From positions 62,001-126,000 of the forward strand of contig CALSFV010000442.1 of the NCBI GenBank assembly GCA_943737045.1: a DNA stretch of 64,000 nucleotides, written 5' to 3'. Source of the DNA: Parapristionchus giblindavisi (lineage: Eukaryota > Nematoda > Chromadorea > Rhabditida > Diplogasteridae). The position numbers and the translations under genes are program-made. Each line of letters starts with the position of its first letter. Position 1 is the first letter of the stretch. Below the pieces are notes generated by a model. The model did no database searches, was not told the origin of the DNA, and saw only the letters and a program-made list of their open reading frames with translations. This document shows, one piece after another, positions 55,341 to 64,000 of this stretch.

Positions 55341-58101
55341 CGAAAGGCTTCCTTATGCACTTCACATTGACAGAGATTTGAATCTACCATTGATCAATAG
55401 CATGTTCGTGCATCTTTATATCTCTCTTACTAAAGCTTTATTCAGATTTGCCTATATTTTCGGTACTTTCAATATCTTAATTGTTCATATTCCCTCAATC
55501 TATCTTACTGCTTATCATGCACCGGAAATGGCGAAAGATGTGAAGATCGCGTTTATTATTGGCGAGGTAAGTACGATATTATAATATATTGTATATATTA
55601 TAATATATTCATAAGTATATTGCGCAAACTAAGGTCTCCAACATATTACTCGACTTCTGGTGGTGTATTTGCTATCAGTTATATACTCTACTTCCGATGC
55701 CCGTATTTCTTTGTACTGGTTTCATGTGCAAACTTGGAGTGCCGGGAACGTATATGCTTGTAAGATTTTTCTCAAAAATAGAATTTAAAAAAGTACATAA
55801 TAAAGGCAGGTTTGGCTGATGTTACTGTAACAGCGGCATGGACATTTTCCTATATCATTCTACGATTTCAATCACGGATGGTTTTGGAAGAAAAAGATTC
55901 AGATAGTCTGAAGTAAATATGTTAATAACATACAATATAAAAAAACGATTAAAATGATTTTAGAAGGCAGATACGGTTTATGTCATTCATCGGAGCTATT
56001 TTACTACTGAACGTTCCCAACTTTGTCATAAATGGAATAGAAATAGAGGAAAGAGAAATTGTGTTACAGGTTAGTGGTAGTGTAGTTAAATGATATGAAT
56101 TATTGATCTGTTCTGAAATCAAGTAAAAACAGCAAAGCAGCGTTGTATAAAATGTAAAAAGGTAAAGAACACATTATTGTACAGCTCCCGGAAATCGCTT
56201 GGACATTGCAATATAATTCATCAATATCCGTGTTTGGAGAAAGAGTTGGTAGTGTGGGAAGAATCAAAATAGGTGATTTGCATTCAATATTATAAAATTA
56301 GCATGCATTTTGAACGTTTCTTGCTTGTATTCCAAAAAGGTTTCGCAACTTTTTGATGTATAATAAATTTAATTAAATTAAATTAAATTTCAGTGGTGTT
56401 TTTTCTTGCCGGTTCGATCATTATTATTTTTCCCATGGTGGGTTATCTCGAAATTACAACGGTGCAACGGTTGAACGAGAAAAGAAGGCAGCAGGGACGG
56501 TCAAATGCTCATACAAAGAAAAAGAATGTCGCTTCAAAAAGAGCGTCAAGACTGCTCATAACCATTGTGAGAAATAAGCGGCACTCGGTCTAATGAGAAC
56601 CGATGAATAAGAATCGACTGGATGACAACCATTTCCATATGTTGTCTATTCATTAGCTTTTCTCTCATATGCTAATAGTTATCATCCATTCGGTTCTCAA
56701 GTACAATTACAATTGCATTTATCATCCTTGCACAGTGCAAAAGCGCATGCTTTCATCTGTGATGGATTCTTTAAAAATCCCATTACAAGATTCGTAATTG
56801 TTCGTAATTGTACAGTAAAAGAGCTACCTTATTCAATTGTTCAAAAAAGCGAAAAGAAACGAAACATGGAGGAAATTTTCTTTGTTTTTTTCTCTTTTTC
56901 TTGTCTCTACTTTTGAACAGCATGTTTTATTTTTTTTAATTTCTTGTTTAGCTAATCACTTCATTTACATTCTTCATCTCTCCGATGATAGTCCTATTCA
57001 CATTTACTATCCTTCCATACGAGGTTTTACCGAGTTCAGTGATGCCGTGGATTCGTTTCTTTGCCTTGGTGGGTGAACCTTGCACTTTATAGCATGATAT
57101 GTCCTTCGGAAAAAAAGATTTGGTCAAAAAATCTTTAAAGATAATTTCACATCTGTCATATATTTCAGTTAAAGGGACCGAAACCTTTGTCAACGGTCTC
57201 TTCAGCGGCCAACTCTCTCTCTCGTTGTTAGAGAACAGAGAAATAGTGTGCGCAATGACGAGACCATTGAGAGAGGTCACTATCCCTTTAATTAAAATGG
57301 AAACAAGGAAAACTCAAAATAAAAGTAGAAACCATTGATATTACGTAACAATCGTAAATCAATCAGTATTTACGACCCATTAAACATTCATCTCAAAGAA
57401 TAAATTTGTCTGACATTTATCGCTGCATCGAAGCAGCACTGCGTTAGAATTTCAGGCACTAAGCATAATTGTTACTTTTGCTGGGACTCTGTGTTTGAAA
57501 ACTGTTTGTTGCGTATGAGGGGGCTAGCAGGCAACAGAAACACAGATTAAATCGATACCCCAAGATAATTTGAAACTCTCCACTCTGGTCACACTCTCTC
57601 GCTTTATTTGTCTACGAGAGAGTATTGCCAATACGGAAAAATTAGCTTGGGGTGTGTCTTTAAGAGGATATTGGACGCGTGTCCGAGGATCAAGAGCAAT
57701 CGTCCTAGATTTTTGTCTAGGCATAATTACCATAGTACACATTATTGGTTAACTTATTTATTTTAAAAAAAACATTTATAGTGCATGTATACTTCAGATC
57801 CTCTACACAGTGAATACATTTCCGTCAACAATGGGATACATGGCTCGTCGAATGAGCGCTAGAGTGGTAACGATCTATGTAATTACTTGAAAATGTAATA
57901 TTAATAATATTTATGTTCGCTAAATGAGTAAAAACGAGAAGATAACTCATAACATATTACTTAATACTTCACCACAATTTGAGAAGTATTGCGAACATAA
58001 GTACTTCTTTACAGGCAATTCTCAATCTCTGGAGCAAAATAAGAAAACTCAAGAAAACTCCTGTTGAGTCTGTTAATGTTACGATAGTTTCAATGCATTG
58101 A
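55333..58101 (+). CDS. Srh/Sri-type 7TM chemoreceptor, copy C
   Basis: Nine exons, 368 residues: 55333-55566, 55634-55759, 55806-55912, 55964-56069, 56185-56272, 56394-56566, 56952-57068, 57798-57866 and 58015-58101. The first exon fuses exons 1 and 2 of the paralogues: the former intron (MFVHLYISLTKA) is open and in frame, while the spliced form would be out of frame. The N-terminus MNNERLPYALHIDRD has its first five codons from a LINE tail. Downstream it is close to copies A and B (ILLDFWWCICYQLYTLLP, FSYIILRFQSRMVLEEKD, LPEIAWTLQYNSSISVFG, TTVQRLNEKRRQQGR, VNTFPSTMGYMARRMSAR). A LINE tail also sits just before the acceptor at 56393. Intron 8 equivalent holds two MITEs. Apparently intact. 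Confidence 0.82.
57169..57291. mobile_element. TTAA-flanked MITE in chemoreceptor copy C intron
   Basis: Left TTAAAGGGACCGAAACC and right inverted ACTATCCCTTTAA, with GGTCTCTTC / GAGACCATTGAG in the arms. Same family as 24581 and 62590; TTAA on both edges. Confidence 0.65.
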
Positions 58102-59440
58102 AGAAATTCTCAATGAATTAATCGCTAATTGCTTTTTTTGCATAAAATGTTCGAAAATATCAGGAAGACGGGCAGATATGATCTATGGTTATCCCATGGG
58201 ATAGACCCACCCGCAAAAACTCGCCTTTTATGGGTTTATTTTTCTTGACAATTTTCTTGAAATTTTCACGATTTTGGCGTATCCACATGCGTTTTATCTC
58301 AAAATCGGGTTACCCACACGCGTTTTTAACCAAAATCTAGGTACCCACACGCATTTGAAGGGTCTGGGATATTGGTAGACCATCACTGAAGACGGGTGAA
58401 AAATGACGACAGGGACGAAATCCTTGTTAGGGAGAGTCCAGAAGGGTTAGGCAGGGGTGAAAAGATTTAAGGGTGAAGAAGTGGACTCCCGCGAATATTA
58501 TCGCGAAAAAAACAAGGAAGGCAGAAAGATAGCAATAGTTATTCTTAACAAATACTATTTATTTTATGCAATTTCATTTGATGATGTCACCCATACCAGG
58601 CTCAGCATAATCGGAACCAATGTGGACCCACACAGAAAGCAAACTCACCCAAATATGGGCAATAGATTTGCCAACTTACACTACTTGTGTACACGATTTG
58701 CCCACATTCGGGCAAATGGTAGCCCAAAAACCAGCGACTTGCATATATACAGGCTAACATTTGCTAGAATACGGGCAAATCGCTCGCTAACTAACGTTTC
58801 TCGGGCAAATCTGTTCTCTGTGCAGTAGGGTCAGAATTTTAATGACAACGGGAGCGAGGACTTTCTCTAACCATCGCCCGTGAGGCTCTATCCCTTCCCA
58901 ACTTCGTGACATATGTTCCACTGTCTCGCCCATGCGTCCCTTTCCCAATCTGCTCGTGGGGAAGATTCTCGTGGGGACACAATTTCGTTTCACGTGTGTC
59001 GACTATTGGTCAAACTTTTTTTGCTCACTTTGTTCTAGATCAAACTATATTTCTATTTTCTACATTCTTTCACGGTTTTTGGTCAGTGACGCCTTCAAGC
59101 CGTGCCTCGCTTACGGAACTACTATATTAAGTATGCCGTTAAAAGACTAGGGATAAGTAGAACAACCTGAGGATGCAATCTACGATGTTTAATCATGTGA
59201 AAAAAATGCATCCGTGGAATGGTTTCACAAATATCAGGCATATTTTTCTTCATCCGACGGAAATCGGAGCTTGAAAACGAAAAAAGTTGTGTCGTTCCGA
59301 AATTAATCTTTAAACTTGATCTTTTTTTCAATATGCCAAGAGTCTTCAGCCATATTGCGATTAAGTAAGACAGTCTTTCGTATTGTTTCAGATGATTTTA
59401 TTAACATTATAAGAAAACCATCGTAGTTGACAGGATGCAT
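58102..59440. other. Gene-free stretch with repeats
   Basis: The first part is receptor 3' flank. 58230-58360 has three diverged units of TACCCACACGCGTTTTTAACC type. 58455-58505 resembles one end of the tRNA-bearing TIR family (GGACTCCCGCGAATATTATCG). 58600-58830 has six ATTTGCCC or GGGCAAAT words in both orientations. No exon series recognised. Confidence 0.45.
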
Positions 59441-59557
59441 CGTAAAAAACCCTTAAATACAAAGGTTTCAAATTCTTGCATACAAGGGTTACAAACCCTA
59501 AGGGTATCAAAGCCATACAGCGATAATGTGAACTACGGTTTTTTCTCTCTTAGTGTT
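59441..59557. mobile_element. Decayed MITE (AACCCTTAAATACAAGGG family)
   Basis: AAAAACCCTTAAATACAAAGG on the left and GTGAACTACGGTTTTTT on the right are a weaker version of the element at 60405-60581. It lies about 90 bases upstream of the promoter of the small secreted-peptide gene. Confidence 0.5.
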
Positions 59558-59646
59558 CCACTTCATCAAAAATAATCCAGACTTTTCCTCGGTTATCTCT
59601 ATTCCTGTCGCATGAAGAGGGTGGAGCTTTAGGGGCGGAAATTCCC

Positions 59647-59656
59647 TATATATAAA
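59647..59656 (+). promoter_or_regulatory. TATA box of the small secreted-peptide gene
   Basis: TATATATAAA, 58 bases before the ATG at 59714, in a short non-repetitive stretch between MITE remnants. The spacing fits a transcription start near 59680 and a short 5' UTR (ACTAGCCAGCACATTTTCTC). Confidence 0.5.
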
Positions 59657-59713
59657 CCCACTGCATAGGCTCTGCAACTAGCCAGCACATTTTCTCTTTC
59701 TCACATAGGAACG

Positions 59714-60042
59714 ATGAAGTGGTATGTTTTTTTTTGTAAATTTTTGTTCCGACTGTTTCCAAATTAAAAACTAACTTTAACTTATCTGTTTGCAGTTGGT
59801 TTGGCCTTATCTTCCTATTGGTGGTGATGTCTAGCTTGGTTCAGTCATTTTATATCGACGTCAATGATCCCTCCTCGTCACTGTGGTTGAAAATTGAGCA
59901 GCAACAGGCCAGGTGAGAATATGTTTCAAGCCCATAATGTCACAGTAACATCACCATTCTATCAAATTCTAAAACTCAATATAGAATATCTCCTTCACTT
60001 TGGAAGTGCCATGCATCTGTGTCCAATTATTTGGCCGACTAG
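59714..60042 (+). CDS. Small secreted peptide, 60 residues
   Basis: Three exons: 59714-59721, 59796-59912 and 59985-60042, with donors GTATGT and GTGAGA and acceptors TTGCAG and AATATAG; total 183 bases in frame. The product starts MKCWFGLIFLLVVMSSLVQS, a clear signal peptide (basic residue, hydrophobic core, cleavage probably after QS). The mature part of about 40 residues begins FYIDVNDPSSS, continues through LWLKIEQQQARISPSLWKC, and ends near SNYLAD. No cysteine pairs or dibasic processing sites. It does not match a neuropeptide or antimicrobial family I know. A TATA box lies 58 bases upstream and AATAAA at 60330-60335 downstream, supporting a real transcription unit. The 8-base first coding exon is short but has good signals. 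Confidence 0.6.
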
Positions 60043-60329
60043 TAATTACGTTTCTAAATGATGGCCAGACCATTAACTTTCATCATCGGCATAAATGCTT
60101 GCAAACTCAAAATCGCGCGCAGTTAACAGAGAATTTCTATCTCACTGTTATAATCAGCTCAAATTTGACTGATTTAGATCGAAGAAGATCTTCTATGATG
60201 ACACTCAGTGATGATTATCGATTGTGATGATGTACTCCAAATCTCTCATCCACTATCGCTACTGCATCCATCACAGTCGCTCTTACATCTTATGCCCGTT
60301 TCCACTATTGTTCGCTATCTTACGGAGCC

Positions 60330-60335
60330 AATAAA
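60330..60335 (+). terminator. Polyadenylation signal AATAAA
   Basis: Canonical AATAAA 288 bases after the stop of the small secreted-peptide gene, before the next MITE at 60405. Confidence 0.45.
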
Positions 60336-60404
60336 TCATGATAACGTCGATAATTTGCAGTTTACAGTTTAAACACATAAATCAAGAGCAGTTGCACTGA
60401 GAGG

Positions 60405-60581
60405 AAAAAACCCTAGTTCGCATGATGCGCTGTAAGCAAACCCTTAAATACAAGGGTTTAAAACCGTTAGATATAAGGCTTGTACCCTTATGGTTGTGCA
60501 AACCCTTGGATGCAAGGATTTCAAACCCTTGTATTTAAGGGTTTGCTTACAGCGCAGCATGCGAACTAGGGTTTTTTTTTC
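60405..60581. mobile_element. Hairpin MITE, AAACCCTAGTTCGCATG ends
   Basis: AAACCCTAGTTCGCATGATG pairs with GCATGCGAACTAGGGTTT, and the arms continue through CGCTGTAAGCAAACCC and CTTAAATACAAGGGTTT, giving arms of about 55 bases. The centre has two more copies of the AACCCTTGNATNCAAGG word. Non-coding. Confidence 0.7.
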
Positions 60582-61221
60582 TCAATGTGGGATACTCCTG
60601 ACTCCTTGCTGTTGGACGGCGATTCGCATGAGTAGATCCGATAATTAGTGTATCTTTATCTCAAAATGGTCGATGTTTCCTGCTTTCCACATTGACATCA
60701 TCGTGAATTATCTTTATTGTTCACGTGCTAACTAAGAAGATACATTCGACTGTTATGCTCAATAATAGAAGCCATATTGCATTCACTAACACGTTCCGAT
60801 AAAGCATGGAGCGAGACAATCAACAAATATGTAAATAATGTCAACACAAAAGAACAGGCTAACTAAAATTATTGTCATACATCGGTTTTTTTGAGTGTGC
60901 GTGACAAATTTTGTTCTAAAATAAGATTCAGTCCTAAAATTAAATCCGATACAATGTTACAACTCGGATTTTTATATATTTCAGATCATAAAATATGATT
61001 TGTTCGCAGTCCGGATCCTGTGATTAGTCCATGTCGAATTTGACATTTTATAAAAAAAAAGGTGATAGTTACAGAGATTATCACGGAATCACATCATGTA
61101 TCTTGTCTTGACAAGGAACTGTAAGCAGTCAGAGCTTTGCAAATTTTTTTTGAGATCATGCTGCTTCTGATATCATCTCTGGGGCTTCGATATCGTGTGA
61201 AGAGTTGATTGAAACAACATT
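60582..61221. other. Gene-free stretch
   Basis: AT-rich, with no exon series and no delimited repeat. Confidence 0.4.
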
Positions 61222-61296
61222 GCGGGGAGCGGGTCTTGAACCCCGGGCTATCGGATTAAGAGTCGAACATTTTACCTTGGCGCTATGGTAGCTGGC
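61222..61296 (-). tRNA. tRNA-Lys-like sequence (CTT), probably a pseudogene
   Basis: On the minus strand: TAGCGCCAAGGTAAAATG (weak box A), an anticodon arm TTCGA-CTCTTAA-TCCGA with anticodon CTT, and T-arm CCGGGGTTCAAGACCCG with a good box B. The acceptor 3' strand TCCCCGC does not pair with the 5' strand, and the anticodon stem has a mismatch. Likely a decayed tRNA or SINE head. Confidence 0.4.
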
Positions 61297-62467
61297 GATT
61301 CAGACAATTGTGATCTTCTTTAAAGAAGAAGAACAATCGAAGTACGGTGATTGTGAAGATCGTGCCTCAATGGTAATACTGACTGTCTATCCAGAAATAG
61401 ACGATTACAAGAATTAATCAAAATAATTACAAGACTTATATCAAAAATGTCAATGATGACATTATCCTCAAAGCAAATTCGCAAAGATTTATGGAAGTTG
61501 TAAATATTTCCTACAAACTGCGAATATATTATAATCCTTTGGTCTTTAATTTTTCCACCGGATGTATCGCAAATTTTATAGTGTCTACATTCGTTAGCAG
61601 CGGTAAAAATTATTGCTGTTATGGCTAATTTCATCATCGCTGCACGTCATGGTTGGTTTCGTTCTGCAGGAGATACTTAGAAAACGCGATATTGAACATT
61701 CTGTTTGATCAATGCTGCGCACAATGAGACAAGATAATACGTATACAACGATTTACGATATTATGGATGATTTACGACTCTCCAGACTCGTTAATTTCGT
61801 TGTACGGTTTACGATACACGAGGCATCAGGTTTTGTTGCGAATATTAACTTCCTATCCCCTCATTTACTCGTGTTTTCGTCATTCCGACACAGCGAAATT
61901 AAGTGGAGAAAGCGAGTTTGATGTCTGTCTCGCGGTCCATAGTGGACACCAAAATTCACGCAAATTTGGAAATTTTGGAGGAAAAAAACAATTTGTCTAC
62001 GCAACAGACGCCAAAGGCTTGATGAATAATTCAATATTTTAACGTATTTTTGAGCTATTTTGGGGGCAGTCACGCAGTATTCTCGGAAATTCTGTATTAC
62101 TCTCAAGCATTTTTGGAGTACAGAATTATGCTGACTGTCTCGTCCAATTTCATCCCACTCTGGGATTGTATTTCAGTCCTATAATGACCGTGCATAGTCA
62201 ATCACGGCTGCCCGGCTCGTGTTTCACGAGCTAAGGACAGCACGAGGAAATAGTGTATTCTATTTCAGGTTACGGAAAACGCCATAACTAGAGGTTCTAT
62301 GGAGCTTGTTCGATTACAGGCATTTTTTTATTAAAAGAATGACGTGGTCGCGTGGCCCAGGGAACAGATGATATCATAGCTACTGCAATATAGTGAAACA
62401 CGAGTGAAATCTTGTCATGACGATTTGCATTTCAGGAACTGTAGAGAGGGCTTGTTAAATTCATCAT
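61297..62467. other. Gene-free stretch
   Basis: Overlapping short frames on both strands near 61712-62106 show no family likeness or splice pattern. No delimited repeat. Confidence 0.4.
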
Positions 62468-62578
62468 TAAAGGCCAATTTTAAACTCCCCGCTCTGGCAA
62501 TGCTCTCACTTTCTTTGCCAACGAGAGAGCGTCGCCAGAGCGGAGGGTAAAATTATCTCAACGTGTGAATTTAAGGTG
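62468..62578. mobile_element. Small hairpin MITE (GCCAGAGCGG family)
   Basis: CAATTTTAAACTCCCCGCTC on the left and inverted GAGCGGAGGGTAAAATTAT on the right, with GCTCTCACTTTC / GAGAGAGCG in the arms. Immediately followed by a second MITE at 62590. Confidence 0.6.
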
Positions 62579-62589
62579 CTGTTGGGCAT

Positions 62590-62710
62590 TTAAAGGGAGC
62601 GTGACCTCACTCAATGGTCTCTTCGACGCGCAATGCTCTCTCGTTGTTAGAGAACAGAAAAATAGTGTGCGCAATGAAGAGACCATTGAGTGAGGTAACG
62701 CTCCCTTTAA
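62590..62710. mobile_element. TTAA-flanked MITE, best copy
   Basis: TTAAAGGGAGCGTGACCTCA and inverted TGAGGTAACGCTCCCTTTAA with TTAA at both edges. The arms continue as CTCAATGGTCTCTTC / GAAGAGACCATTGAG; the loop contains GTTAGAGAACAG. 121 bases. Confidence 0.75.
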
Positions 62711-63411
62711 AGTGAAGCACGAAAACGCACCGAGATTTCTCCCATTCTACCCAATGCTTTAGCGCAGAAATAATAGTCTTTGTATAGTATACAATAGTAT
62801 TGTAGTATTCTATGATAACATATTTTACTACGTACATATATATAAATACAAAATTATTTTTTTATATTAAAGATTTGAGGGTTCGATGATGTCATAATTC
62901 GTGAATTGGATGCACTGCAAAAATGGAGTAACATTACGTCATCCATTTAAAACCGTATTACTTCGGGGACGGTAAGCTTTGATTTTGATTCACTTGCATC
63001 AGGCAGATCCTTCCTGGTCACGATATTCTTTACCAAGAAAAGGCGGTAAAGGGTTGGATAGTGTGACCAGACCGGATCAAGCAAGAATAGATCTGGGCTG
63101 TTGCAATCATGTAGAGTATCCTGTTGGTGTGGAAGGAAGACATGTGCGCTGGAATTTGCATCAACTAAATCACATTGAGAGGGTGTTAAGCCCTTCATGA
63201 TACACAGAAACGATCCGTTCCTCGAAAAGCGTGTCCGGCGAAAGAAGTTACATTTATGTGCATGTTCAAGATATCTATGAGAAAAGACAAGAGAAAGGGG
63301 TTGTAGAGTGCGCAAAAAGGAATATGTGAATATGCAATTAGTTGTATCTTCTTATGATGATAATTTTTAATCGTTATTGAGAGATGGGAGGTATACCATT
63401 GCTGAACCACT
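62711..63411. other. Stretch with one unexplained 122-codon open frame
   Basis: A minus-strand frame at 62947-63315 reads without stops (SHRYLEHAHKCNFFRRTRFS, PSQCDLVDANSSAHV) but has no family likeness, no neighbouring exons and no clear start context. A chance frame is the default reading. Confidence 0.3.
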
Positions 63412-63600
63412 CCACAATTTTAGTGGAACCAATAATTTGGTCCAAGTTAAGCCTAAAATTTGGCTAAAAGACACGCCCTACTTTAAAGTTGGGCCGATAA
63501 TTTGGTCGTTGGCCAGAAATTTACAGTTCGGCAAATAATTTGAGACTTAAATGACAGCGAAACTAGTGGGGCCAATTATTGGCCCCCGCTAAAATTGCAG
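63412..63600. mobile_element. Inverted-repeat element (CAATTTTAGTGG ends)
   Basis: CAATTTTAGTGGAACCAATAA on the left pairs with TTATTGGCCCCCGCTAAAATTG on the right, around repeats of CCRATAATTTGG. No coding content. Confidence 0.55.
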
Positions 63601-64000
63601 AGCTAAAATTGCTAGATTATAAACGGAACCGTTTGCGCATCACAGAATACAAAACATAAGGGCAGTAATAGGACATTTGTGTGCTTCCTACTTGGAGAAC
63701 TGCTACCATACTCTGCATAGGAATTAGTTTGTATTTCATACAATTCGCATGTAAAACAATGAAGCAATTCGTGCTGTTCTGCATTTCGTGGTTGCTAGAT
63801 GCAATGATTCGCATAAGTAAGATTCTCTAAAACGCTCCTGTGATTAGTTGAATAGAGCTTATCGAGTACCGAACAAAATTTGATGGATTCGTCAAAACGT
63901 AAATTTGGCGGTTAGAAAATCCGTCAAATACCGTAAAATCCGTCAAATTCGTCAAAAATTTGTAAATACCTCAAGTTTAATTCAAAATCATCTTTTAACA

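Noticed and set aside
58457..58828. 123-codon plus-strand frame
   Set aside because: Overlaps repeated GGGCAAAT words and a TIR-like end; no family likeness.
62947..63315. 122-codon minus-strand frame as a gene
   Set aside because: No homology, splice partners or promoter context; kept only as an unexplained frame.

Overview
This is a eukaryotic window, almost certainly from a free-living chromadorean nematode. The reasons are many short introns (some about 45 bases) ending in TTTCAG, an intact Srt-family chemoreceptor, a second family of 7TM chemoreceptors of the Srh/Sri type, CR1/Jockey-like and RTE-like LINEs, Tc1/mariner debris, and a very heavy load of small inverted-repeat elements. 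Few long reading frames exist because genes are split into exons of 45-175 bases. The only long uninterrupted frames belong to LINEs. No bacterial features, CRISPR arrays or operons are present.

Layout. (1) 1-13.5 kb: a head-to-tail array on the minus strand of three copies of a four-membrane-pass protein gene with a proline-rich tail. The first runs off the left edge, the second spans 4.08-8.34 kb, and the third spans 9.34-13.35 kb with a degraded 5' end. A 5'-truncated LINE sits between the first two, inside a stray inverted copy of one of their exons. (2) 13.5-20 kb: inverted-repeat elements, plus one intact srt chemoreceptor gene (minus strand, 15.15-17.90 kb) with a 300-base ATT microsatellite in an intron. 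(3) 20.3-22.85 kb: a Srh/Sri-type chemoreceptor pseudogene (minus strand), inactivated by a 10-base deletion and abutted at its start codon by a 345-base AAAT microsatellite. (4) 23-36 kb: transposon-rich and nearly gene-free, with two large foldback structures, a mariner remnant, a chemoreceptor fragment and LINE 3' ends. (5) 36.8-58.1 kb: three apparently intact plus-strand chemoreceptor paralogues, each with ten coding exons or nine where the first intron is read through. They are separated by LINE fragments, a full-length two-ORF LINE (48-52.6 kb, minus) and a 2.17 kb foldback transposon with about 660-base terminal repeats. (6) 58-64 kb: mostly repeats, with one small secreted-peptide gene (59.71-60.04 kb) that has a TATA box and polyadenylation signal.

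The chemoreceptor paralogues share exon boundaries and phases exactly, so I could rebuild them by comparison and check exon lengths for frame. Their history is tandem duplication with one inverted copy, followed by repeated invasion of the same intron. The most unusual signals are tRNA-derived sequences enclosed by transposon-like terminal inverted repeats in three separate element families, a chemoreceptor whose start codon comes from a LINE tail, and a LINE whose ORF2 follows ORF1 in the same frame after a single UAG with no AUG of its own. All homology calls come from reading the sequence; no database was searched.
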